From Bacteroidales bacterium (GTDB lineage: Bacteria > Bacteroidota > Bacteroidia > Bacteroidales > F082), in contig JAFWRA010000216.1 of NCBI GenBank assembly GCA_017508895.1, positions 1-41,764 of the forward strand: 41,764 nucleotides of DNA, read 5' to 3'. The translations under genes were made by a program, and so were the position numbers. The notes beneath the pieces were generated by a model that saw only the letters and a program-made list of their open reading frames with translations, did not search any database and was not told where the DNA came from. Below, piece by piece: positions 16,800 through 25,627 of the stretch (positions within the stretch are counted from its first letter, which is position 1; the number at the start of each line of letters is the position of its first letter).

Positions 16800-17411
16800 A
16801 TGAAAATCATCTGTGTAGGGCGCAACTATTTGGCGCATGTCAAGGAATTGGACAATGACCTGCCGACCGAACCCATGTTTTTCATGAAGCCTGAAACGGC
16901 ATTGTTGGCTCCTGGTGAGTCGTTTCCTTATCCCGATTTCAGCAAGGAAATCCATTACGAGACGGAATTGGTGCTTCACATCTGCAAGACGGGCAAGGCG
17001 ATTGATGAAAAGTCGGCTTCTGAGTATTATGATGCCGTCACAGTGGGCATCGATTTCACCGCTCGAGACCTGCAAAACAGATGCAAGGCCAAAGGCCATC
17101 CTTGGGAAATTGCCAAGGCGTTTGATTATTCAGCTCCATTCGGTGAGTTCAAGATGATCAGTGCGTTGAAACATCCTGAGGATATCACTTTTGGCATGAA
17201 ACTCAATGGCAAATGGGTGCAGCAAGGGCATAGCCGCGACATGATTTTCAGCTTTGATAGAATCATTGCCCATGTCTCGCGTTTCGTCACCTTGAATGAA
17301 GGCGACTGCATCTTCACTGGCACGCCACAAGGAGTTGGTGAGGTGCATATTGGAGACAGGTTGGAACTTTTTTTAGAAGATGAGCCAATGTTTTGGTTTG
17401 GAATTAATTAA
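16800..17411 (+). CDS. Fumarylacetoacetate hydrolase family protein
   Basis: A 203-residue cytoplasmic enzyme of the FAH superfamily, close in size to FAHD1-type acylpyruvate hydrolases. GRNYLAHVKEL opens the fold. Metal ligands are visible in IHYETELVLHI (the two Glu) and in GIDFTARDLQ (Asp). KAFDYSAPFGEF and the closing FTGTPQGVGEVHIGD are family marks. Members act on acylpyruvates, oxaloacetate or catechol breakdown products, and the substrate here cannot be told. It is co-directional with the exonuclease upstream (4 bp) and the tricorn-like gene downstream (23 bp). Confidence 0.88.
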   Translation: MKIICVGRNYLAHVKELDNDLPTEPMFFMKPETALLAPGESFPYPDFSKEIHYETELVLHICKTGKAIDEKSASEYYDAVTVGIDFTARDLQNRCKAKGHPWEIAKAFDYSAPFGEFKMISALKHPEDITFGMKLNGKWVQQGHSRDMIFSFDRIIAHVSRFVTLNEGDCIFTGTPQGVGEVHIGDRLELFLEDEPMFWFGIN

Positions 17412-17434
17412 ATGATAATCAATAAAATAAAACT

Positions 17435-20400
17435 ATGAAAAAACTATTGTTTATTGCCCTGCTTGCAGCGGCATTTCAACTCTCGGCCCAGCCTTTATGG
17501 ATGCGCCACAATGTGATTTCGCCTCAGGGCGACAAAATTGCCTTTTGCTATAAAGGCGATGTATATGTGGTGGACTCCAAAGGAGGCAAAGCACTTCAAA
17601 TCACAACTAACGCTGCTTATGATGGCGACCCGATATGGTCGCCAGACGGCAAACAAATTGCTTTCGCAACCGACCGTAACGGTAACTTTGATGTTTATCT
17701 CGTTGCTGCAGAAGGTGGCGTGGCCCAGCGTATTACGACCAATTCGGCCAGCGAGATCCCGCTAGCCTTCTCTCCCGATGGTAAGGAAATCTATTTCTCC
17801 GCGCAAATCCAGAAAGCGGCCGAGAATGTTCAGTTTGCCTCAGGTTGGATCACTGAATTATATAAGGTGAGCATCGGAGGCGGCCGTCCTGAACAGGTGG
17901 TGGCGGTGCCAGTGTCAAGCATGTCGTTTGATAAAGACGGCAAGTCGTTCCTCTATTACGATCGTAAAGGCAGCGAAAATGTGTGGCGCAAGCATCATGT
18001 GTCTTCTGTAGCCCGTGATGTGGTGTATTACAACGCCAAGAAAAAGACGCATACGATTCTCACTACCAATGTCGGTGAGGACCGTGACCCAAGATATCTG
18101 CCTGGCTATAAAGATGTCGTGTTCTTGAGCGAACGCAACAATGGTAGCTTCAACGTCTATAAGGCACCCTGCAACAATCTCGAACAGGTGGAGGCAGTGA
18201 CGCATTTCAAGACCCATCCCGTACGTTTCCTGAGCGTAGCTAACGACGGCCTGTTGTGCTACGGTTATATGGGTGAAATCTATACCCAACGTATTGGCAG
18301 CGAGCCTCAAAAAGTGAACATCGAAATCGTGAATGACCAAGAACTTGAACAGTTGGTAAAACAGGATTTTAAAGGCATAGGTGACTTCGCGTTAAGTGAT
18401 GACGGCAAATTGATTGCTTTCATTTCGCGTGGTGAACTTTTTGTGACCGGTGTGGATGAATATGCTACCACAAAGCAGATTACGCGTACAGCGGAGGCTG
18501 AACGCAGCCCTTCGTTCTCTAAGGATGGCCGCACCATCGTTTATGCCTCGGAACGCGACGGCTATTGGAACCTCTATAAAGCCACCATTGAACGAAAGGA
18601 GGATTACAACTTTGCATACGCCACGTTGGTGGAGGAGAAGCCGTTGTTCGGCAATGATGGTGTCGAGCGCATCGCCCCGACCTTTTCACCTGATGGCAAG
18701 GAAATCGCATTTATTGAAAACCGTAGCGTGTTGAAAGTCTATAATGTGGCTTCGAAACAGGTGCGTCAAATCACTGACGGTCGACAGCATTACGAAACCG
18801 ACGACTACGGTTTCTCCTACAAATGGTCGCCCGACGGACAATGGTTTGCCTTGACCTTAATCAGCAACATGCGTGACCCCTATTCTGACATTGGTATTGT
18901 GAAGGCTGATGGCTCGCAAAAAATATACAACATCACTGAGAGTGCCTATATCGATGGGAGTCCACAATGGGTGATGGATGGTAATGCAATCATCTATCGT
19001 TCAAATCGATATGGTATGCGTTCGCATGCCTCTTGGGGTAGTCAAAACGATGCTTTCATCGCTTTTTTGAATCAAGAGTCTTATGATAAGTTCCGCCTCA
19101 ATAAAGAAGACTTTGCCTTGTTGAAAGAAACTGAGAAAACTGCCAAGGACAAACCGAAAGATGAACCAAAAGATGATGGAAAAGATAAGAAAAAAGGCAA
19201 AAAAGACAATAAAAAGGATGAGAAGCAAGATGAGAAAAAAGATGAAAAGCCCAAAGAGGCAAAAAGAATAGAGGTGGATTTGGAACATCTCCAAGACCGT
19301 GTGATGAGGTTGACGCCCATGTCGTCAAACTTGAGCGGCATGGCGCTCACCAATGATGGCGAGAAGTTCTACTTCATGACTTCATTTGAGAAAGGCTATG
19401 ACCTTTGGGAAATGGATGTGCGTGAAAAATCGATGAAGATTACGAAGAAGTTGGGGCAGGGCGGTGCACAGCTGAGGATGAACGGCGACAACCTCTTCCT
19501 GCTTTCGGGTGGCAATCTTCAAAAACTCGACAAGGGCGGCAAGTCGACATCGATTAAGTATGATGCTACCATGGAACTCAACCTTGCCAATGAGCGTGAG
19601 TATATGTTCAACCATGTCTTCCTGCAAATCGAGAAGCGTTTCTTCATGAAGGACCATCATGGCGTTGACCTTGGATTGATGAAGGAAGCCTATCATCCTT
19701 TCTTGGCGCATATCAACAACAATTATGACTATTCGGAGATGTTGAGCGAAATTTTAGGCGAGTTGAATGTGTCGCATACGGGCTCTGGTTACCGGCCTTC
19801 AAATCGTGGCGGTGACGCAACGGCTGAATTTGGTGTGTTGCTCGATCTCGATTATAAGGGAGATGGTTTGAAGATCGCCGAGGTGGTTGAAGGTGGCCCC
19901 TTCGACAAAGGCAAATCGAAAGTGAAGGCTGGCTGCATCATTGAAAAGATTGATGGCGTGGAGATTACCAAAGACATGGACTATTATCCTTTACTCAACA
20001 ACAAGCGCGATAAGACCGTTTTGGTGACCCTCAAAGACGGTGGTAAGACTTGGGAAGAGACCGTGAAACCCATCAGCCATGGCGCGATGAACGAGTTGCT
20101 TTATAACCGTTGGGTGAAGCATAACGAGGAGACTGTGAAGAAACTATCCAACGGTCGTTTGGGTTATGTCCACATCAAGAGTATGGGCGATGCCAGCTAC
20201 CGCGACGTGTATTCACAAATCCTCGGAAAGTACAACCTCTGCGATGGTATCGTCATCGATACCCGTTTCAATGGTGGAGGTCGCCTGCATGAGGATATCG
20301 AAATCTTGTTCAGTGGCGAGAAATACCTCGAACAAGTCATCAACGACAGCGTAGCCTGTGTGATGCCTTCACGACGTTATAACAAACCTTCCATCATGCT

Positions 20401-20728
20401 TATTGGCGAGGCCAACTATAGCAATGCACACGGTACGCCTTGGGTGTATAAATACAAGAAAATGGGTAACCTCGTCGGTATGCCTGTGCCTGGCACCATG
20501 TCGAGCGTGACATGGGAAACCTTGCAAGACCCATCGCTATATTTCGGATTACCCGTAGTGGGGTATCGTACTGAACAAGGCAATTGGTTGGAAAACACGC
20601 AGCTGGAGCCTGATATCAAGGTGCGTAATACGCCCGAGAAGATGGCCGAAGGCGTTGATGAACAGCTCGAAGCTGCAGTCAGGGAGTTGCTGAATGAGGT
20701 GAAGGATTTCCATTATTGGGGAAAATAA
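17435..20728 (+). CDS. Tricorn-like secreted serine protease (PD40 propeller, PDZ, S41)
   Basis: A 1097-residue exported protease. The signal peptide MKKLLFIALLAAAFQLSAQ ends near residue 19. Many WSPDGK- and FSPDGKEI-type PD40 blades fill the first half. A very Lys/Asp/Glu-rich insert follows (about 570-612), then the C1 region with His781 (VSHTGSGY), a PDZ domain (about 815-895) and the S41 core. The likely nucleophile is Ser996 in ANYSNAHGT and the likely acidic partner Glu1053 in WLENTQLEPD. Tricorn enzymes trim peptides. The signal peptide places this one in the periplasm or outside. The residue after Ser is Asn where archaeal tricorn has Asp. Confidence 0.88.
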   Translation: MKKLLFIALLAAAFQLSAQPLWMRHNVISPQGDKIAFCYKGDVYVVDSKGGKALQITTNAAYDGDPIWSPDGKQIAFATDRNGNFDVYLVAAEGGVAQRITTNSASEIPLAFSPDGKEIYFSAQIQKAAENVQFASGWITELYKVSIGGGRPEQVVAVPVSSMSFDKDGKSFLYYDRKGSENVWRKHHVSSVARDVVYYNAKKKTHTILTTNVGEDRDPRYLPGYKDVVFLSERNNGSFNVYKAPCNNLEQVEAVTHFKTHPVRFLSVANDGLLCYGYMGEIYTQRIGSEPQKVNIEIVNDQELEQLVKQDFKGIGDFALSDDGKLIAFISRGELFVTGVDEYATTKQITRTAEAERSPSFSKDGRTIVYASERDGYWNLYKATIERKEDYNFAYATLVEEKPLFGNDGVERIAPTFSPDGKEIAFIENRSVLKVYNVASKQVRQITDGRQHYETDDYGFSYKWSPDGQWFALTLISNMRDPYSDIGIVKADGSQKIYNITESAYIDGSPQWVMDGNAIIYRSNRYGMRSHASWGSQNDAFIAFLNQESYDKFRLNKEDFALLKETEKTAKDKPKDEPKDDGKDKKKGKKDNKKDEKQDEKKDEKPKEAKRIEVDLEHLQDRVMRLTPMSSNLSGMALTNDGEKFYFMTSFEKGYDLWEMDVREKSMKITKKLGQGGAQLRMNGDNLFLLSGGNLQKLDKGGKSTSIKYDATMELNLANEREYMFNHVFLQIEKRFFMKDHHGVDLGLMKEAYHPFLAHINNNYDYSEMLSEILGELNVSHTGSGYRPSNRGGDATAEFGVLLDLDYKGDGLKIAEVVEGGPFDKGKSKVKAGCIIEKIDGVEITKDMDYYPLLNNKRDKTVLVTLKDGGKTWEETVKPISHGAMNELLYNRWVKHNEETVKKLSNGRLGYVHIKSMGDASYRDVYSQILGKYNLCDGIVIDTRFNGGGRLHEDIEILFSGEKYLEQVINDSVACVMPSRRYNKPSIMLIGEANYSNAHGTPWVYKYKKMGNLVGMPVPGTMSSVTWETLQDPSLYFGLPVVGYRTEQGNWLENTQLEPDIKVRNTPEKMAEGVDEQLEAAVRELLNEVKDFHYWGK

Positions 20729-20734
20729 TAATGG

Positions 20735-20789
20735 CCTATGGTATGGCCAATGGCTTGCCCTTACCATGGGTCAGCCATTGGCCATAGGC
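20735..20789. repeat. Imperfect inverted repeat, possible 3'-end hairpin
   Basis: A perfect 14-bp stem (20742-20755 with 20773-20786) surrounds a 17-nt loop. Its outer flanks GCCTATGG and CCATAGGC are also complementary, so a second register can form by bulging five bases. It starts 7 bp after the tricorn-like stop. No T run follows, so it is not a standard terminator. It might protect the 3' end of the mRNA or be a REP-like element. Confidence 0.6.
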
Positions 20790-20815
20790 AATAATTTGCA
20801 TGATTCTTGCGTTAG

Positions 20816-20839
20816 CATGGGAAAAGAGCCTTTCCCATG
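20816..20839 (+). promoter_or_regulatory. Leader hairpin enclosing the transglutaminase-like start codon
   Basis: CATGGGAAA (20816-20824) pairs perfectly with TTTCCCATG (20831-20839) across a 6-nt loop. The ATG at 20837-20839 forms the base of the right arm. Folding in the mRNA would hide the start codon. The structure is direct from sequence; a regulatory role is inference. Confidence 0.45.
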
Positions 20840-21868
20840 CGAATTCGTTTGTGCTTTATTGTGATATTGGCTTTCATTAGCCTTTCTGTATTATCACATC
20901 ACGTGGTGGAGCAGGACGGATATTATGAGGTGGAGCATACTTGGGTGTATCAAGGGAAAGCGTGTTCTGTTACCTTGAATATTAGTTCAGGATTGTACAA
21001 TTATTACCAAAACGAACGTGAGCATTTGGCCTATCGGTACCAATTCAATGGGAGCGAGATGCCGCCGAATTACTTTGGTTTCATGCTCTCCAAACATGAC
21101 CGTTCTGTGTTAGGGGCTTTGGCCGATGAATTCAGCAGTCATAGTATGACAGAGAAGGAAGAAGTTGAATTGGCATTGACATTTGTGCAATCTTTGCCAT
21201 ATGCATATGATTCCATCACAAAAGGTACGGATGAATACTTGCGCTATCCCATTGAGACCTTAGTGGATGGATGTGGCGATTGTGAGGACAAGGTGGCTTT
21301 GCTGGCTGCCTTGCTCTATGAGATGGACGTGGATTTTGTTTTGTTGATCTTGCCCGAACACATGGCTATAGGCGTGCATTGTGATGGAGTGGAGACGGAG
21401 CGGTATTTGCTCTTCCGCGACAAACCATACTATTATGTGGAGACAACCATGGAAGGATGGCAGATGGGGCAAATTCCAGAGGACTATTATGATGCCGAGA
21501 TGGAGGCTGTGCCTGTTGACGACAATCCAAGCCTGCTCATCAAAGGCGTTCGGTTCGAATCGCAGCCGGCTCCTGTTTTCCATAAGGCTGTTTGTGATTT
21601 GGAACTTGATTTGCACAACCTAGGGCCAGGAAAGGTGACGGAGCTTCAAGCGCATGTACTGGTCATTGAAAAGGGCAGGAAGGCTCGCTTATTGGCAGAA
21701 GAATTCTTTTCACTTGATGATATGCAGGAAGGCGAACAGCGCACTGAAACATTGTCGTTTAAGAGCTTGATTAAGGAAAACTGTATCTTGAAAGTGGAGC
21801 TTATCAGCGAAGAGGTCTCACCGCTTTCCTATCAAGTGGGGTTGAATTATAGCCGGATGGAGCAGTGA
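20837..21868 (+). CDS. Exported transglutaminase-like cysteine protein
   Basis: A 343-residue protein with an N-terminal hydrophobic signal (MRIRLCFIVILAFISLSVLS), so probably periplasmic or surface located. The transglutaminase-like core has the nucleophile in GCGDCEDKVALLAALL (Cys149), His175 or His181 in PEHMAIGVH, and an acidic residue in YYYVETTMEGW (Glu202). Residues 240-340 look like a beta-sandwich. Such proteins may act as cysteine proteases or amidases, and no substrate can be given. It converges with the GH20 gene: the stop codons are 6 bp apart with no terminator between. The start codon is within a hairpin. Confidence 0.8.
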   Translation: MRIRLCFIVILAFISLSVLSHHVVEQDGYYEVEHTWVYQGKACSVTLNISSGLYNYYQNEREHLAYRYQFNGSEMPPNYFGFMLSKHDRSVLGALADEFSSHSMTEKEEVELALTFVQSLPYAYDSITKGTDEYLRYPIETLVDGCGDCEDKVALLAALLYEMDVDFVLLILPEHMAIGVHCDGVETERYLLFRDKPYYYVETTMEGWQMGQIPEDYYDAEMEAVPVDDNPSLLIKGVRFESQPAPVFHKAVCDLELDLHNLGPGKVTELQAHVLVIEKGRKARLLAEEFFSLDDMQEGEQRTETLSFKSLIKENCILKVELISEEVSPLSYQVGLNYSRMEQ

Positions 21869-21874
21869 CTAAAA

Positions 21875-24487
21875 TCACTCCACCATCACCTCATCCATGA
21901 AAATCCATGAATCGTAGCCGGCGCCTGGCAAGCCTTCGGGCAGTTTGCCTGGGTTTTTCACCACGATGCGCAGGTAACGCGATGAGAGATTGGGCGTTGC
22001 AAAACGTTCACGGAAGGTGTGGTCGCCTGTCAAGGGTATCTCGGTTGATAGATTGTAGGTCTTGTAAGGTTTGTAGTTCTTGCCGTCATTGGAAGTGTAG
22101 ACTTCCACCACCTTGGGACGCAAAATCCAGTCATGTGCATTTACCAAAAAGCCGATATTCAACGCATTGACTTTCGTCCAAGTGCCCAAGTCGATTTCAA
22201 GGTCGGCATTGATACCGTAGAAGCCTTGCCAGTGGCCGTCTTGATAGTCATTGCTGCCGAGGCTGCCGTCAAGAAGAGCGCCGTCGCCGCCGCCTGAGTA
22301 TTCTGGACGGTAGTTGCCTGCCGGACTGTTCAGTTGCTTCAGTTTTCCCATACCTTTGTGGTAGCAGAAATAACGCTCGGCGCGAATGGCTTCACCCAAA
22401 GCATTGAAACAAGCTGTCTTCACAAGGCAAGGCCGCTCCAAAATGATAGGATTGTGGTAGACGGAATCGTTTGCCGTAACATCTTTCCCGTCAACGGTAT
22501 AGTGGATTTCCTTGTCGTTGAAAATGGTCTTCAGCACAACTGCGGCATCGCCGTTCTCATTGGTTACGGGCTCTATGAACGGCAAGTACTCAAGTTGCTG
22601 CAATTCCATGGCGATGTCATCGTATTTCTTCATGTTGACATCGAGCCAATAGGGGCGACTTTCGATGTTCCACACATGGACATATTCGTTTTTCAGGTTG
22701 TGGAGCGAGGTGATAAGATCTAACAACATTCGTCTGCTCTCGGCAATGTTGGCCTCGGTAGGGTTGTTGTAAGTGCGATACAACTGGCAGCGGGCGATGT
22801 TGCGCTCGGCGCACCATTGCATCCGATGTGCAGCATAGATGGCGTTGTCAAAAAGATTGGCGTTGCGTTTTATGTGTTGTTTGTCGTTGATTAGGGATTT
22901 CTCTAAAACGGATAGTGATATAGACGCCTTTTGGTTCAGCGCTTTGATGGAGTCGTTGACAAGTGCGGGGTAGAACGGTGTCATGGGCTCTGTCATCGCC
23001 GTGAACTTGCCTATGCCGTCGATTTTCGTCCATTCCGAAAGTTCGTCGAGATGCTGGCATATTTCATCGGAGAGGCTCTCTAGGAAATGTACAGTGAAGT
23101 TGGCTTCGGTGTTGCGTTCCTGTGTGGTGGTTGGATTCCAACTGGTCTCTGCACCCAAGGCAAGACCGTATAATGCGCAATTGGTCAGCGACTCTCCGAA
23201 GTCGTCCCAGCAAGTGTTGATAACGCCTAATGCACCATTTTTGTAGCCGTCGCGGCACAAGTTGGCAATGTTCGACTTAAACTCATAATGTTTGGGCCAA
23301 ACCCTTTCTGAAAGGCTTACCCCAGGAGCCACAAAATAGTTGCGGCCAGACTTAACGTATGGTTGCAAGAATTCATCGAAACTGTCGATGCCCACATAAC
23401 TCCATGCAATGAGGTAGATGTCTTTGTCCAGATTTTCAAGGATTTCCGGGTGTTGGTCGGCAATGTCGCCCCACATCATCACGCGCTTGCGGTAGGGACG
23501 TAGCATTCGGTTGACGCGGTTGATGTGTTGGTAGTAAACTGTTTCGGCTCCAATGGAATCCACATAAGCTTTGGCATAGCCTTGACCAAGGCTCTCAGTT
23601 TCGTCGCAGTTAATGTTGAAATACGGAGATTTATAAGCTCTTGCGACTTCACGGAGATGGTCTTCCAAGAACTTATAGGTTTCTTTTTTGGCTGGATTGA
23701 GGTTCCATTTTGTGTCGGCCAAATCGCTGTAGAAGGGGTTGCACAAAATCTCCTCGAAATGCCCAAAACACTGCTGATTGCCAATGATTTGGATGTGATA
23801 CGGCCTGCAAAACTCCTCCAATTCCTTGATTTCCTCGGCGGTGAAAGCATCGGTGGGGGCAATGTCGGGATGGCATTTGGTCTTGAAGGTGTGTTCGGTG
23901 TAGAGCGAGAATGCGTTGATTTTACACTCAGCCATTTGTGGGATGAGGTGTTTCAAATACTCCATGCTGACGATGGGGCCTCGGCTGATATCGTCTTGCC
24001 AGGCGCGAATCTTGAAGTTAGGCCAGTCGGTGATGGTCATGCAGGGGATGAAGATTTTACCTTTGTTGATAATGAAGGAGTAACGGTAGAGTTGTTTTAG
24101 GCTCTGTGTGGCATAAAAAAGACCCGTGGCGGTGGTGGCCTCCATGCGGATGAAGTTGTGGCTGACAGTCAGTTTGTAGGCTTGGTCTTCGTTTTCGCTC
24201 ACGCCGAGGTGGTCGGTCTTGATGAGTTCGATGAACTGGTTGCCTTTAATGACACCACGCGCAAACTGTACATTCTTGCCGCTGATTTGGTTCAAGTCGT
24301 TGCGAAACAATGTCACGATTTGGCTGATTTCAGCGTCAGAGGCATCATAAGTTAAGATGACGTTTTCGTCCCAAATAAACAGACCTTCAGTGACTTTAGC
24401 TTGCTGTGGAGTGGGGAGGATATGCACGTTTTGCGAAAAAACACTCGTTGCAAAAAAGCATAGGATAATGAGGAATTTGAGTTTCAT
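21875..24487 (-). CDS. Secreted GH20 beta-N-acetylhexosaminidase with discoidin domain
   Basis: An 870-residue exported glycosidase. A signal peptide (MKLKFLIILCFFATSVFSQ) leads into a GH20b N-terminal domain to about 150. A TIM barrel carries the catalytic Asp-Glu pair in NINCDETESLG (Asp295, Glu296). Toward the C-terminus come a chitobiase-like strand domain (IHYTVDGKDV, near 670) and a terminal F5/8 type C (discoidin) domain (about 730-870) with GFLVNAHDWILRPKVVEVY. It should release terminal GlcNAc or GalNAc from glycans, fitting host-glycan or cell-wall foraging. No type IX sorting domain and no lipobox were seen. It follows the lipoprotein gene but has its own promoter. Confidence 0.9.
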   Translation of the reverse strand: MKLKFLIILCFFATSVFSQNVHILPTPQQAKVTEGLFIWDENVILTYDASDAEISQIVTLFRNDLNQISGKNVQFARGVIKGNQFIELIKTDHLGVSENEDQAYKLTVSHNFIRMEATTATGLFYATQSLKQLYRYSFIINKGKIFIPCMTITDWPNFKIRAWQDDISRGPIVSMEYLKHLIPQMAECKINAFSLYTEHTFKTKCHPDIAPTDAFTAEEIKELEEFCRPYHIQIIGNQQCFGHFEEILCNPFYSDLADTKWNLNPAKKETYKFLEDHLREVARAYKSPYFNINCDETESLGQGYAKAYVDSIGAETVYYQHINRVNRMLRPYRKRVMMWGDIADQHPEILENLDKDIYLIAWSYVGIDSFDEFLQPYVKSGRNYFVAPGVSLSERVWPKHYEFKSNIANLCRDGYKNGALGVINTCWDDFGESLTNCALYGLALGAETSWNPTTTQERNTEANFTVHFLESLSDEICQHLDELSEWTKIDGIGKFTAMTEPMTPFYPALVNDSIKALNQKASISLSVLEKSLINDKQHIKRNANLFDNAIYAAHRMQWCAERNIARCQLYRTYNNPTEANIAESRRMLLDLITSLHNLKNEYVHVWNIESRPYWLDVNMKKYDDIAMELQQLEYLPFIEPVTNENGDAAVVLKTIFNDKEIHYTVDGKDVTANDSVYHNPIILERPCLVKTACFNALGEAIRAERYFCYHKGMGKLKQLNSPAGNYRPEYSGGGDGALLDGSLGSNDYQDGHWQGFYGINADLEIDLGTWTKVNALNIGFLVNAHDWILRPKVVEVYTSNDGKNYKPYKTYNLSTEIPLTGDHTFRERFATPNLSSRYLRIVVKNPGKLPEGLPGAGYDSWIFMDEVMVE

Positions 24488-24503
24488 CAGTAGTAAAATT
24501 TGT

Positions 24504-24512
24504 GCAAAAATA
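24504..24512 (-). promoter_or_regulatory. -7 promoter element for the GH20 gene
   Basis: The minus strand reads TATTTTTGC followed by AC, 17-25 bp before the ATG at 24487. It directly abuts the T-rich tail of the upstream gene's terminator. Confidence 0.6.
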
Positions 24513-24548
24513 AGAAAAAGCCCAAATGCTTTGCAACATTAGGGCTTT
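24510..24548 (-). terminator. Terminator of the unassigned lipoprotein gene
   Basis: AAAGCCC (24542-24548 read in reverse complement) pairs with GGGCTTT (24517-24523 in reverse complement), with an inner AATG/CATT stem. On the minus strand it is followed by TTCTTATTTTT. It lies 23 bp after the stop at 24571. Confidence 0.82.
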
Positions 24549-24570
24549 GTGGTTTCTGGAGCTTTATTGC

Positions 24571-25560
24571 TTAATTTCCGATCTCATACATGTAGCCGTG
24601 GTATTGCAACGAAGCATCGATGATTGGGAAGAAGAATTCGTCGTCATGTTCCACATTTTTCAGTTTCAAGTTTTCCATGATGATGGTCTTGGTGCCGTCG
24701 TCATTTGTGGTGACTTTCATCGTGCCACTCTTGGCGATATAGCCTGTTTGGGGTTGGAAAGTCCAGAAGTCGCTATCGAGAGCAACGTGCACGCATGGGA
24801 ATTTGGGCAGATAAGGTGTGAACAGGTATCCAAGTTGGTATTCACCCTCCAAGGTTTCGTTGCCAAGATAACTGACGATGAAGAAACGCTTGCGATTGGC
24901 TGACATGAAGAGCATGGATCTAACTCCATGATAGTTGCCGATGGTATCCATGCCTCCGAGGGAGGTGATGCCTGCTAGGCCGATAGGACTTTCTATGTCC
25001 TTGATTTTAAACTTGTTGTTGGAGTCGAAGGCATAAGGAGTCAGCGTGCCACTGAAGTTGAGGGCTAAGTTAATGTTTTGGTTGTTTGCATTGGTACCCA
25101 TACATTGTGACAAAATGACGGAGTAGGTGCCATTGTTTTCGGTGATAGAAAGTACGCCGTTCATCCAGTAATAGGTGTCGCCATAACACAAGGTGTCGGC
25201 ACCCATGATGAAAGGCAGTTCACCAAGGTTAAACTCGTGGAAGCCGATCACGGAAGGGACGGGATCCTTGGTGTTGTTTCCAATCGTATAGGTGCCAGGA
25301 GTGATGTTGCCGTTGAAGACGATGGCAATACCATCGTTTTTGGCGGCGGTCACCTCCTTGGAAGCCAAAACGATGGCCTTCTTTTGACCATAGGTAACAG
25401 CTTTTGAGGTAGCGATGTCCATGGTTTTGTTGCCTACGGTCATGGTTCCAGTCTCCACTTCAGGAGTCACATTACTGTTGTTTCCATTGTTTTTGTTGCA
25501 ACTGGTGCCGAGTAGGGCTAAGCCACAGAAAAGCACCAAGCTAAAAAATACTTTTTTCAT
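24571..25560 (-). CDS. Unassigned lipoprotein
   Basis: A 329-residue protein that I do not recognise. The N-terminus MKKVFFSLVLFCGLALLGTSC is a clear lipoprotein signal with lipobox LGTSC, Cys21. An Asn-rich linker follows. The rest is beta-rich, with short Thr/Gly strands such as TMTVGNKTMDIATSKAV and AIVFNGNITPGTYTIGN. This is similar in style to Bacteroidetes lipoproteins of lipocalin-like or immunoglobulin-like folds. It has no visible catalytic motif. It is a single gene with a good terminator, 67 bp downstream of the S24 regulator stop. Surface or periplasmic location is likely. Confidence 0.75.
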   Translation of the reverse strand: MKKVFFSLVLFCGLALLGTSCNKNNGNNSNVTPEVETGTMTVGNKTMDIATSKAVTYGQKKAIVLASKEVTAAKNDGIAIVFNGNITPGTYTIGNNTKDPVPSVIGFHEFNLGELPFIMGADTLCYGDTYYWMNGVLSITENNGTYSVILSQCMGTNANNQNINLALNFSGTLTPYAFDSNNKFKIKDIESPIGLAGITSLGGMDTIGNYHGVRSMLFMSANRKRFFIVSYLGNETLEGEYQLGYLFTPYLPKFPCVHVALDSDFWTFQPQTGYIAKSGTMKVTTNDDGTKTIIMENLKLKNVEHDDEFFFPIIDASLQYHGYMYEIGN

Positions 25561-25627
25561 GACGATGATGATTTAAAATGTCTTTATTACATAACAAATA
25601 ATAACCGCAAAAATTGTGCCGATTCGC

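Noticed and set aside
15983..16825. A 280-codon minus-strand frame opposite the exonuclease gene
   Set aside because: The plus strand has all DEDDh motifs and a promoter; the antisense frame has none.
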